A stretch of DNA of 64,000 nt from Pieris napi (Eukaryota; Arthropoda; Insecta; Lepidoptera; Pieridae), in assembly GCF_905475465.1 (NCBI RefSeq), contig NC_062244.1:11154001-11218000 (forward strand). The letters are read 5' to 3'. The position numbers and the translations under genes are program-made. Shown piece by piece: positions 43,501 through 54,305 of the stretch (positions are counted from its first letter, which is position 1; the number at the start of each line of letters is the position of its first letter). The notes beneath the pieces are model-generated. The model saw nothing but the letters and a program-made list of their open reading frames with translations, searched no databases and was not told the DNA's origin.

Positions 43501-44442
43501 TTGAACGTAGAATAAATTAGAATAAGCTAAGTGTGTGTTTAGTTCCTACGACAGGTACAATACTGAACAAATTATAGGAATTAACAAAAACAAACTTCAA
43601 AGAAATAATGTCGAAAGCTTAAGAGATTTATATATTATAATTACTTGTTAACATAAATAAGTTGTACTTATTTTTCTTACAAATGCTATTTTGCTAACGA
43701 TAATATCTCTACGCACCTAAATTATTACCTCCCACTACAATATAGTCGGGGAATTAGCCAAAGAAAATATAAACAAAATTGTGTTTGTGTTTATTTAGTA
43801 AACCTGTATCTTTTCTAATGTTTTCTTTTAATTTTTTTAATTAATACCTGTATCTGAATATGTTTAAATGTGTATTCCGTTTATATATTGTGTAGTTATT
43901 ATAACTAGCTTTAAGAAAACTGGATTTCAAATTAGTAAACACACTGTATATATTGTGTCTCACAAACTTTGCTGAAAGACTTGGTGATTACTGATTAAGA
44001 TGTTCAGTATTTAGGTGTTTAAAATCGCTCGGCAAAGTTAGTTTTGAGCTCTAAATATATTTACTTAGCTATAAAGTTATCGTTATTGAACAACGACTTA
44101 ACAATAAGGTATTACAAATTAGAAGACAAAAATTCATAAAAATGTTTTTCTAATTAGTTTCTAATTTTCCAGACTGTTTTAATGAATCACTCCTTAAACA
44201 ATTAAAATAAACCAATGATTTGAAACATTCGTTTTGCCCATGACAAGTAGAAAAAAAAAGTAAAAAAATCTAAGGGTTTTTCGAAATTTTATTATTTTCT
44301 CAAAATTAATTTAGAATATTCCCATTAAATATCGATCTACAATTAAGAACAATGTTCAGTGTTTATTTTGACGCGTAATAATATATAAGCATATTTCAGT
44401 CACAAAGACCAGATAATATTGAAAATCTCCGCTGCATAACAA
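43501..44442. other. no recognised feature
   Basis: AT-rich, no supported element. Confidence 0.4.
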
Positions 44443-44769
44443 TCACTTTATCACAGTGCATAGAAAACTCTTCGATAGAACTAAACCTCTATACAATCCA
44501 GTTGATTGTAAACTGGACAATATACATTGTTGCTTTAACATCACGTAATAGAAGGTTCGACACACTGGCGCGTCAATGTGCGACGTGCAAGTGCAAAACA
44601 TGTCCTGCCATTGTTTGTTCAACGTCAACATTTCCTGTAGAAAATGAATGAAACTGGGGCGGTCATTGTAGCTTGCGTTGAGTGCAAATAACATTAAAAC
44701 CTGTGTTATAACTAGGTGATTGCACTGAACACTTTTGTCGTGGAAAATGGCTGGCGTTTTTAGTATCAC
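44443..44769 (-). CDS. orphan ORF of 108 codons, doubtful
   Basis: This ATG-to-TGA frame is the longest ATG-initiated ORF outside obvious mobile-element DNA. The protein has moderately hydrophobic stretches (NHLVITQVLMLFALNASY, FYYVMLKQQCILSS) and a small Cys cluster (MFCTCTSHIDAPVC). It has no signal peptide, recognised domain or flanking splice consensus. The minus-strand continuation upstream is AT-rich. In DNA of this size an ORF of this length can occur by chance. Confidence 0.2.
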   Translation of the reverse strand: MILKTPAIFHDKSVQCNHLVITQVLMLFALNASYNDRPSFIHFLQEMLTLNKQWQDMFCTCTSHIDAPVCRTFYYVMLKQQCILSSLQSTGLYRGLVLSKSFLCTVIK

Positions 44770-44859
44770 AATGAATTGTTAGAAAATTGTTTCTGTGTAG
44801 CTTAAGGTACAGTAAAAGAAAAAGAGGAAGATAATTTAGAAGGTAGATTAACCATAGAT

Positions 44860-45205
44860 AAAAAAAGTGCGTGCGTACTGCGTACAAAGTACACACGTCA
44901 GAAGTGAAACTTCTTGTGAAAACTAATTTTTAACTCTTGTTCATATTTATGCAAATCGAAAACTTTAGATTTCCGAGACTTAGAGAGAGGGAAAAGAAAG
45001 ATATTATGTTAGGAATTTAATGAATTTTATTGTCATTAAAATATTAAAAGTGTCGAAAATGTAATGAATGTAAATATTCATTTCTTCGATAATAAAAACA
45101 CGTGGCATTTTAATTTAAAATTCGTCATTTGAGATTTCAATAAATTATTTTGCATAAAATATAAAATACTAATATTCCATAAATTCTCTTTACGAAAAAA
45201 GCTTA
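44860..45205. mobile_element. MITE, GAAGT..ACTTC family, right end missing
   Basis: AAAAAAGTGCGTGCGTAC, CACGTCAGAAGTGAAACTTC and the AT-rich interior (GTTAGGAATTTAATGAATTT, CGTCATTTGAGATTTCAATAA) match 37630-38065. It stops near AATTCTCTTTACGAAA. Confidence 0.78.
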
Positions 45206-45305
45206 ATTTTTTTGGTACGTACAAATGTCTATAAAATAAATAAATATAGCCTTTATTGACAATCTTCAAAGTTATATATTATTTTTGTAAATGTAAATAT
45301 ATTAT

Positions 45306-45540
45306 TTCCTATTAGACACCGGTTTCTTGATCGTCTTGCTTTTCAGCATAGGCCTCCTCAAGTGTTCTCCACAAAGATCTCTTGCTTTCCTCATCCATGT
45401 CGCTCCTGACACCTATTTAATATCATCTTCCTATCTACGATAGCACGTCTAGGGCACCATTCCATAACTTCTTTGGTCCGTTTTTCCGTATTACTTCTTA
45501 TCAAATGCCCAGCCTATTTCTATTTTAGTTGTTTGATTAT
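45306..45540 (-). pseudogene. decayed reverse-transcriptase C-terminal fragment
   Basis: On the minus strand it reads AGHLIRSNTEKRTKEVMEWC, PRRAIVDRKMIL and, after frame changes, EAYAEKQDDQET. The GH..R....R....W.PR...R pattern is the RT tail also seen at 24810. It is a different lineage from the other copies in the window. Confidence 0.75.
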
Positions 45541-46279
45541 TTTATACAAATGTCTATATACTACTAATAAATCAGGTTCATATGATTCATTAGGTAATGG
45601 AACACTTTAAGAGCATAAGATTCACGCATCCTCCGAAGCAGTCTTGTAAGTCAAATTATTCATAGAATTAGATCAAAGGACCTTTGATAAGCCAGACGTA
45701 AATATCTTCAATGAGATTCTGTATCGTGGTAACAAATCTGAATTTCTGCCGGAATTGCATAACAAATGGAATTGGAAATGGCGATCGAACCCGCAACGGA
45801 TATTATACAGCTATTTTGAATTTCTACTCAAACGCGAATTGTTAGACTTTTTGGTGCAATGCCGTACCCGATTTTTGTTAACATTTAAACAGGTTTTGTT
45901 CCGGATTCCGTCCGTTTTAAATCTAGCATCCTGATTCTTTATTCAAACCAGTCGTTTGAGTTGTGGATTTTATTAAGAGCTTTGAAATCCTCAGATTTAT
46001 CTTTTGAATTCAGAACACGAATAATAGTAAGGAAGGGGATGACAGGTCTGGGCGTTACTGTATACGATTTTTTGCGTTTTCTGAGAAGATTTAGTATGGT
46101 AATATATATATATTTTTTTAACATAGGAAAGTAGAGATTTCAACGAACTGAAAGCACACCAACTTTTTGAAAAAAGCTGAAATTTTGACGTCAGAATTTT
46201 CGATTGAAAATTAGGGTGTTTTTTCGATATTAATTCAAATTTTATTTTTAATCAAATAAATTACAGTGTATTTGGGACA
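45541..46279. other. no recognised feature
   Basis: Unassigned AT-rich DNA; 46135-46279 may be the left part of the following repeat but has no partner at 60 kb. Confidence 0.4.
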
Positions 46280-46537
46280 TAGAAAGGTAAGTTTTCACCA
46301 AATTTCGTTTCAAAAAAAATATTTTTGTTAAAGATAAAAATAAAAAACCAAAAACTTGGTTTTTTGAATTTTTCACATAAATTTTGAGGTTATGTGTAAA
46401 ATGTGTGAATACAAAAGTTTTAGATCTTTTTATTACCTCCAACTTTGCCATTTAACTTTCTTCGATAGGACTTGTAGTTTTGCCGGAAATCGAGATAAAC
46501 CGTTTTTTACCCTTAAAAGTCTTTTCCTTCTTTCGTT
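46280..46537 (+). repeat. near-identical repeat pair, copy 1 (partner 60672-60908)
   Basis: From AGAAAGGTAAGTTTTCACC to CGTTTTTTACCCTTAAAA the two copies differ at only a handful of positions. Internal features are AACCAAAAACTTGGTTTTTT (an 8-10-bp hairpin) and CTTCGATAGGACTTGTAG. A 60-codon frame (MCKMCEYKSFRSFYYLQLCH) is partly shared. The flanks differ completely, so this is an interspersed element of unknown type. Confidence 0.8.
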
Positions 46538-46936
46538 TATCTATTTTGTATATATTCTATATGGAAAAATCTAGTTAGCAAATTTATAATATCATTTTGA
46601 AATATATCTCGCCGTATAACAGTCATAAAGTTAAAATAAAACATATTTCACACTAAAATTACGGTTTACGATAAATAACTGTAATTATGGCTAGTTATTT
46701 CTAGCAACAGCTTAATCAAAGTTGCCCCTTGATTTGCATAATAACTGGCTTTTAATCGTTTTGGGCCACGCATTTGTGCCTGGAACCAGGCGTTGGCAGT
46801 TGAATTTCCGAATTGATATTAATATTATTGAGAGAAAAATATAAGACACATTATCTCTGTTTCGGTGATCTAACTTAGACATTGCCATTCCAAGTACCTA
46901 TTACCTTAACATTGTAAATCAATAAATATAATAATA
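46538..46936. other. no recognised feature
   Basis: AT-rich; a less AT-rich patch at 46720-46800 was not recognised. Confidence 0.4.
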
Positions 46937-47296
46937 CTAGCTGACCCGGCTAAGCGTTTCTGGGCTAATGTTTTTGTTAAATATTACATAGTAGTTCAAG
47001 GGAAACGGTAGGAGAAAACCAGTCATGATTACCACCACGTTTTTTGGTGGTTATACCATTAAATTGTAGCTTATGTGAAACGTTGGTTTTTTCAGCTGTT
47101 AGAATTATGACAGTCAAATAATAAACAAATAATTTGCAGTCAAATAATATTGCGGGTATAAATAGAGATGTAAGCTATCCTATTTTTTAAGATAGCTCAA
47201 ACTGCACACGGTGTACAAATTTGATTGAACTCAGTTAAGTAGTTTAGAAGTCCATAGCGGACAAACAACGTGACGCGTAATTTATATATATTAAGA
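46937..47296 (-). mobile_element. non-autonomous Helitron (type 1), complete ends
   Basis: CTAG at 46937-46940, TC end at 47295-47296 (read on the minus strand), between A and T. It is the complement of the 40524 copy in order: CCGTTTCCCTTGAACTAC-like, GGTGGTAAT, CGTTTCACATAAGCTACAAT, TAGATTGATAG-type, GGACTTCTAAACTAC and GCGTCACGTTGTTTGTCCGC. Confidence 0.88.
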
Positions 47297-47963
47297 TTGT
47301 AATGAATGTCGACGCTTCGGTGGACGAAGAAATTGCAACCAATTTTTGTCCCAACGTCACACCTCTTTAGAGGTACATAAATGAAAACCGAAAATAATAT
47401 TCACTGTCCTTATTAATACGCGGTTTTAGGGCGACTGCTTGATCCACATGACAAATGGAATTACGATAAAGACATAATTACACCTCTACACCTTTTTGTA
47501 TTTTTTTTTCATTAAATAAAGAAATAAATAAAATGAAGTATTTCCGGACCGATATGACTTTGGGGCTCTAAGAAGAACAGTCACGTACCACTCCCTTAAA
47601 TGCAAATGACTTGCAAGGTGTTGTATGTCCACCTGTTTGTTTGCTCCTTGTCCCTTTAAAAATTAACTATTGTGTCGCTGAAAATCGAACGGAGAACCTC
47701 TGATATAATCTCTTTTACCACAGGCATCGTATAACTATAAATTTATTACTCTTTTGTTAATCTATGAATTGTATTTTCCCGCTTCCAAGAACAACATATT
47801 AAAGTGTGTCACTGTATGAAGACAGTTAATTATTTAGTTTCGCTCCAACAATACGTGACAAAAGTTGACCTGTTTTTACTTCGCCGTAGCAACTGTAGTT
47901 TGTATTGTAAAATGACCAAAACTTTTGTGACAGTTCAGTCCCGATATTATTTTTGTCTATTAA
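47297..47963. other. no recognised feature
   Basis: Unassigned; nothing supported. Confidence 0.4.
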
Positions 47964-48019
47964 CTAACCATTAACATACTTTTTTAAAGTATATTTTAAA
48001 AAAGTATGTTAATGGTTAG
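47964..48019. repeat. perfect 25-bp inverted repeat (hairpin)
   Basis: CTAACCATTAACATACTTTT.. at 47964-47988 pairs without mismatch with 47995-48019, leaving the 6-base loop GTATAT. No ORF or other repeat copy was found in the window. Confidence 0.9.
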
Positions 48020-48210
48020 CCATTAGCTGGTATAAGTACCAACTTCTCAGCAATATATGCTTTTAATTTGTGATCACTATAATCATAATATCAAATCTGT
48101 ATATGTACTTTATGTGCCAGGTCACACTAACCACGATTGCTGAAAAGCACTTAAAACATAAGTATATGTAAATAAAGAAATAAATTCAACTTTTTTTGTT
48201 ACAAATTTAA

Positions 48211-48512
48211 CAAAAAGTGCGTGCGGACGAAGTACACATGTTAGAAGTGAAACTTCTTTGGCAAACTAATTTTTAACTCTCATTCTTGAGGTCGTAGGTT
48301 CGATTCCCGGCTGGGTACTAATGGCCTTTTTTTATGTGCACATTTAACATTCGCTCGAACGGTGCAGGAAAACATCGTGAGGAAACCGGCTTGCCCTAGA
48401 CCCAAAAAGTCAGGCACTGAAGGCTGATCACCTACTTGCCTATTAGATTAACAAATGATCATGAAACAGATACAATCTGAGGCCCAGACCTAAAAAGGTT
48501 TTACCATTGATT
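48211..48512 (+). mobile_element. MITE fragment fused to a SINE
   Basis: 48211-48275 is the left end of the GAAGT..ACTTC MITE (AGAAGTGAAACTTCTTTGGC, AAACTAATTTTTAACTCT). At ACTCTCATTC it switches into the first SINE family, which continues through box B (GGTTCGATTCCCGGC) to GAGGCCCAGACC and GGTTTTACCATTGATTT at 48512. The SINE head (box A) and the rest of the MITE are missing. The junction lies in a shared ACTCT. Confidence 0.82.
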
Positions 48513-49972
48513 TAGTTTGTCCCATATGTCAACTATTTCTAACTTCAAATTGCCTGCTTTGACAGCTCCTAAAACTATGTAAGTTGACGTGACGTTCTAG
48601 CATACCTCACACTGCATAAACGGATATCGGCCATCACATATCACAAGATGAGATGCAGAATGGACATATTCGGGTTTTTCATATACAAAATTGATTTGCG
48701 TTTATATTTCGGCACTGGGAATAAAACGCGACATTTTTTATACTACTAGACTAATGAGACTATGATATAAAAGGCTGCTACTTCTCCAAGAGAACAAAAT
48801 AAATCTAACGGATTATAAACGTCAGCAAATTAATTAGTCTAAATAAAAATTAATCCGCTGGGGCGAGGTAATTAAAAGAGATCACTTGGCTGGTATTTAA
48901 TTTATATTCTTTAGTACATTTCTAGTAAGTTGTTTCTCTAATTTTATTTTACTTTTTTTTCTTAAATCGGTTTAATACTAAACTATTAGAGAAGCTCCGG
49001 TTCGGTTGTTAAATGGTGAGAATATATGTTGTTATATGTGTTGTAGTCATACAGACAAATTAATAAAAAAAACTCAATACTAAATACAATTATAAAGGCT
49101 ACTTTAAAAACATTTTGGGAGTTAAATTACCCACACATGCTACTTTATAGTTTTGTTACTAACTGCTGTACTCAAAATTGTTTTGCTTTAGTTATTAGGC
49201 ATTTATTTAAATGAGTTCATTGACCTGTCAATAATAGATAAAAAAATATATTTTTTTGCAAAGAAAGTTAAAATCAGATTAATTAATTATACAAAAGCCC
49301 CGCACAATCAGTCATATAAAAAGAGGCATACAAATGTTATATTAATTATTATAATATCATAATAATACGAAGAGTTAATTTATTTGAAATTGTTGTCAAA
49401 ACTTATGGTTTAAATACTCTCCCACACTATAAATTCACCTTTAAAAATTTAAAAATTTAAATTATAAAATCATTTATTCATATAGGTAACAAAATGTACA
49501 CTTATGAACGTCAAAATATATGTACCGTAATAAATTAACTGTGGTGATAATAACAAAAACATTTCTATATTATCAGAGGATGATTTCAATTGACCGCATA
49601 AAAAATTTAATTCAAAAGCATTAACCGTACAACCTTTTATAATGCGGGTCAGAAAGGGTCATAAATCAGTAATCCAAAAAGTAATTTCCGGCAAGTAACT
49701 AAATATTATGATGTTTTTTGTTTCTAAATTACCTTATTAAGCTTTCAGAATCCACTCTGGATTTAAGCTTTCAGAATGTTTTAAAATTAACGAGACTAAA
49801 GCAAAGTTAGTACAAAATTCCTGTTTACAAAAGCCTATAAAGAACGTCTAGGTTAATTTGTTTCACTTGAAAAAATACTTATTTTATTTTATTTATGCAC
49901 TCAAACACGTGAGGACAATTAGACACTTATGAAAACATGTTAGAAAAGGGATTTATACGTGTGTAAATGACA
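48513..49972. other. mostly unassigned; LINE-tail fragment at 49461-49515
   Basis: 49461-49515 (ATTTATTCATATAGGTAAC, ACACTTATGAACGTCA) is another piece of the LINE tail described at 5056. No gene is supported elsewhere. Confidence 0.5.
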
Positions 49973-49979
49973 TTAGAAC

Positions 49980-50115
49980 TTAAGAACTAGCAGCGCTAAC
50001 AGATCCATACTCGTACACTTTCTCACAATCGAGTGGCCCACATCGCAGCACACAACTCCAGAAGGGACTTTTTGTATCGAAGATGTCGCATGGGTCCGCC
50101 AAGCTTTCGCGATAA
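49980..50115 (-). CDS. small Cys-rich coding-like segment
   Basis: The minus-strand frame reads ESLADPCDIFDTKSPFWSC, VLRCGPLDCEKVYEYG, SVSAAS and stops. Codon composition is less AT-rich than the surroundings, and the four cysteines are spaced C-x(11)-C-x3-C-x4-C. In the same frame upstream is a hydrophobic stretch (WLTLFYSLCIYVHYFYIF) that could act as a leader. However, the frame begins with TTG, not ATG, and that upstream part belongs to the local duplication at 50135-50399. It may be the last exon of a small secreted peptide (a GCGAAAG acceptor-like site lies just before the Cys part) or a chance ORF. Confidence 0.25.
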
Positions 50116-50134
50116 TACATCGTAAATATATAAA

Positions 50135-50399
50135 AATAATGTACATAGATACACAGTGAATAAAACAATGTAAGCCAGTGTGAGCTGTCATTAGTAGGAA
50201 TTTTCAATGTTCTTTATCTAAGGTTAGGTTTAAAATTATATGAATATATACTGTTTTGTAATAAACGAACAATTGGCAATTATGTTGACAAAGAGTTCAA
50301 TGTTCTATCGAAAATCGAAGTCTATTATTATAGTGTAATCGATTTATACGTTAGTTACTTGTTCAGGGCTGTCTTCTCATTATCCATAAGGTTAATATG
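50135..50399. repeat. local direct duplication, copy 1
   Basis: From TACACAGTGAATAAAACAATG to TTCTCATTATCCATAAGGTTA it matches 51478-51743 with few differences and one small indel (TTGTAATAAACG versus TTGTAATTATAAACG). The copies lie 1.34 kb apart in the same orientation. Confidence 0.88.
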
Positions 50400-50809
50400 T
50401 AAATAGCGATTAGGTAAAAATATAACAAGGCAAAAAAAAAAAATAATAGCAAAAAATTAAAACTACAAGGTTGCTATAACGACTTGGCTAAAGGTATCTA
50501 AGGAATTGCAGAAAATTTCCCAAGATACAATTAACACTTTCAATTTAAACGACTTAAAGGACCAAAATGAAGCTTGCATGTATCTCTTCATTCATTTTTA
50601 ATAAACTGTTCGACACATGTATTTAATTAATTATATGCCGATAAAGTTTCTTTTCACGTTTAAGAGAATTTTATAATAATAATAATTTATTTATTTAAGC
50701 AGACATTCAAAGTCTATATGGTTATTAATGTGTTAGTTGCAATTTTGCCTAATATTATAGTAGTAGGTTAGCTTTAAGGTAAATCATAAAAATAATAATT
50801 ATTATGAAA

Positions 50810-50840
<31 letters not shown>

Positions 50841-50934
50841 TCAAAACCACACGGATTTTAACTTGACTAGACTTAAAAATGTTAAGTGTTATACCTAATA
50901 TAAAGATCTAGAAATTAATAAAACGTATCTCGGA
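50400..50934. repeat. AT-rich stretch with homopolymer C/CA microsatellite
   Basis: A C-run of about 17 bases followed by (CA)6 lies at about 50811-50840. The rest is unassigned. Confidence 0.6.
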
Positions 50935-51047
50935 ATACCAGCCAGCCATCAACCCGTCAGCAAGTTCGTATATCCAGGGGTGCTACCGTCAAAAGTGGCG
51001 TTTTGGAAGCCAAGGCCCACTTTGGGTCGCTACTCCAACGGAGTAAG
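50935..51047 (+). other. coding-like block ending at a splice donor
   Basis: A GC-richer patch that is open on the plus strand as IPASHQPVSKFVYPGVLPSK and VAFWKPRPTLGRYSNG, directly followed by GTAAGT. CCGTCAG at about 50961 could serve as an acceptor. I do not recognise the peptide. It is either an isolated exon or a fragment of a mobile element. Confidence 0.25.
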
Positions 51048-51477
51048 TAACAATAAAAACATTCTACAAATTGGTGTTGCATTTTTCATGAGTCGGAATA
51101 TCGGATCGTATGAATTAATTATTCAGATTGCTTTCATTTAAATAATGGTTAGGTACTCGAGATATCAATGATCTATTGTTGTAAGTTACATTGATTCTAA
51201 AAATTTGTATTTTTCGCTTTCGAGAAAACGCTGATGATATTTTTTACTTCACTTTTCTTTCTTTCTACTCTGTGTTAGTCTGAAATCCAAAATGTTTGGC
51301 ATACAGGCACACTTGAGGCTATGCCTCGACTGAATCTTCTATTATTCTTTAGGTGGGAATAACGTGTATTGTCCTTGAATTACGCGAGTACCTATTTAAT
51401 TGAAACTTTAACTGTTCAATTGATTTATTGATTAGCTTGGAGTTTTTTCTACGTGTGTTATGTACACTTTGTACATA

Positions 51478-51743
51478 ATGTACATATATACACAGTGAGT
51501 AAAACGATGAAAAACCAGTGTGAGCTGTCATTAGTAGGACTTGTCAATGTCATTTATCTAAGGTTAGGATTTAAATTATATGAATACATACTGTTTTGTA
51601 ATTATAAACGAACAATTAGCAATTATGTTGACAAAGAGTTCAATGTTCTATCGAAAATCGAAGTCTATTATTATATTGTAATCGATTTATACGTTAGTTA
51701 CTTGTTCGGGGCTGTCTTCTCATTATCCATAAGGTTATTGTTA
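51478..51743. repeat. local direct duplication, copy 2
   Basis: Partner of 50135-50399. This copy lacks the Cys-rich segment that borders copy 1; the left flank is instead an imperfect TGTACACTTTGTACATAATG palindrome. Confidence 0.88.
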
Positions 51744-52276
51744 TGTAGGAGTCAAATTTAGCATACGGCCTTTGACTAGATTGTTTCAAAATTTACTAAT
51801 ATTATAAAGAAAACTCATGAATTTCTGATTCGAATTTAAAAAAATATCATCCATTCTGGTCTGAATATCCATAGTTGCTCCCCTCACACTTCAAAATCGA
51901 TTGTCCTTTAGTTTTTATAACGAAATTTTATGGTTAAATTTTGTTATCTTTTCGTGTTTGTTATGTTTTCCTATAAGTGCTTGTCACATTGAATATTGTT
52001 TATTTTTCTTTCTTGTTTAATATATCAGTGTGCCGAGCGTTGGAAAGCTTTTTTAAATCAATCAATAGGAAGATTTTACGCTATAACAAACAACAAAGTA
52101 GCCAAAATCTGACGTTTGATAGGTAGTCAAACACTTAGTTTGAATCACCGCACTCATGGATGGATTTTATTCGATATGTGGTATTAACCCAATCGTTTAT
52201 GACGTGTCTTGGACCAACATATTAACATATATGAACTGAAAAATTAAATATATAGATTACTACTGTACTTACAGTA
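51744..52276. other. unassigned; inverted copy of the 41.4-kb repeat
   Basis: 51841-51960 (complement of CAACTATGGATATTCAGACC and CAATCGATTTTGAAGTGTG) matches 41417-41530. Confidence 0.55.
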
Positions 52277-52700
52277 CCACATACTTTTCTTGGCCGGTAA
52301 GAGAGTCGCTGTCATGGATTGCCAGTAAATAAAAATTAATTAAAAATTTTAAGGGGAATAATTTAAAGTTATACAGGCTAACTTAATAATTTATTGAAAA
52401 AGTTCTTTATAAAACAATGTATACTAGTATCTAGAACATTCACTTCTAGGCTTAAATAAATGTGACACAAACTTGGGAATAACTGATATGATAGGTTTTG
52501 TTACCTGTACTATTAATATAATATATTTTAAGATACCTACCAATCAGAACCGTTCGATAATTACAATTTTGCTATTGTAATTAATAATGCAAGGAATAAA
52601 AATAAATACGTACGTACGTAGATAGTAAAATTATTTATTGTACGCGCCAAAATGGCGACGGTAGTACCAATTTCAACTGCCGGCCAATAAAAGTATGTGG
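52277..52700. mobile_element. putative MITE with 21-bp terminal inverted repeats
   Basis: CCACATACTTTTCTTGGCCGG (52277-52297) is the complement of CCGGCCAATAAAAGTATGTGG (52680-52700) with a single mismatch. The interior is AT-rich except GCGCCAAAATGGCGAC near the right end, and includes TACGTACGTACGTA (about 52607-52620). Flanks TA/GTA on the left and CA on the right do not show a clear target duplication. Confidence 0.72.
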
Positions 52701-54094
52701 CACTCTATGTTTCTGTCATACCACCCATTGTTTAAAAAAATTGGTTTCCCGTAATAAAAATAGTACTCGATACTACTCGACCATAGTGATTTTGTTATCT
52801 ATTTCACATTATTATTGCAAATAATGTCTACAATCCTTTAACGACTTTCTTATATTTATGTCGTAAAATCTAGTTAATTTCCTTCATTATGGTAAAATAT
52901 TCATAGAAGTGTCGTTATATAATTCAATATGACAGAATTCTAAGCTCAACAATCTATTTCCGATCGGAATCCAATCTGTTAAAGGACGTTCGAGTGCTTG
53001 CCTAACATCGATTCGCTCAGGAAATTTGACTTTACCTGTTGAAGTTCAACATCATTGACATACAAATACAACATTTTATGAATATTCTTTCATACAAAGA
53101 TATTACTCAATTATTATAATTGCGTAATATATCTTGATTTAGCTTATCATGCCGAAGACGAAATATAATTAGGAAGTTGATTTTAGGTTTTTTGGTATTT
53201 TTGTATTCTTAGTTAATTTATAATTAGTTTTAATAATGAAAAAAAACTGTAGATTTTTTTTCAAATATTCAGAAATGAGCATTACGGACAACTAATTCAA
53301 AAACTACTAGAACGATATCAAGAACCGAAACGATTACAGCGTTAGAATGCCACATTATTCTTAGGCTATATTTATTAAACAAAAATGCCAAAATTTAGTT
53401 GAGACAGGCCACAAACTGTTGCTACTTACAAGGAAAAAGGGGTTAAAAAAACCAATAATAATACATACAATAATAAAATAAACTGTCTTCATATAATATG
53501 AATAACAAAAAACTACGCCCGTTTCAAAAACATAATAAATCCCCGTGATTTATCAACATAATCCATCTGAATCTTTAATATCATTAAACGCGGGACGTAT
53601 TTAAAAATCGACATCAAAAATAACGATACTTTTAAAAAGTTTCCACGCAATCTACAGTAATGATACTACGGTATGAAAGAGCTTTTTGCTTTATTTAAAT
53701 CGTTGGCAGACTGAATACCTCATTCAATACAAACTGCATAATAAAAATATTAAAAACAAACGTCAAGGGTTTGGCAAACAAGCGATAACGAGAATTGTAA
53801 AGAGAAAGTCACAATGTAGCGTTTATGGAAGGAAAAATTAATTATTAAACAAGAAAGAAGGGGTTTGATTTCAGTTATAAAACATAGATAGGTTGAAGAT
53901 ACACCATAGATACCATGATGATAGATGATGATCATCAACCTGACATTAGTTAAGTTACATATATATTTTAGTTAGTAATTAGCAACGTAAACAAAATTTA
54001 AGCAATCATCGCAAACTTGAAGCCAAAATGAGCTCTTTAGTTTTTACCATTCTCATAAATTGTAATTTAACATTCTCGTTTCCGATAATGTCCA
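52701..54094. other. no recognised feature
   Basis: AT-rich; the only frame of note (53750-53938, minus) is a short hydrophobic one. Confidence 0.4.
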
Positions 54095-54305
54095 ATAACA
54101 TAAGTGTCACTTAGATTTGCGAACTCTTCAATAAGTCAAGTTAGTCTTTTCTAGCGTCGCAACCCCACTACCCCTAATGTTATCTTAGTTATAAGCTCGT
54201 GTTTTAAACAATTAAACCAGTTGTTAAACAGCTTCAAACTAATTTTATTAATCATTTAATATAATCTGAACATATCCATACAACAACCGACACCGAACTT
54301 AACTA
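54095..54305 (-). repeat. inverted partner of the 19265-19500 repeat
   Basis: On the minus strand: TTGTTTAAAACACGAGCTTATAACTAAG, GTAGTGGGGTTGCGACGCTAG and AAGTGACACTTATGTTATT, in the same order as at 19265. Confidence 0.62.
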
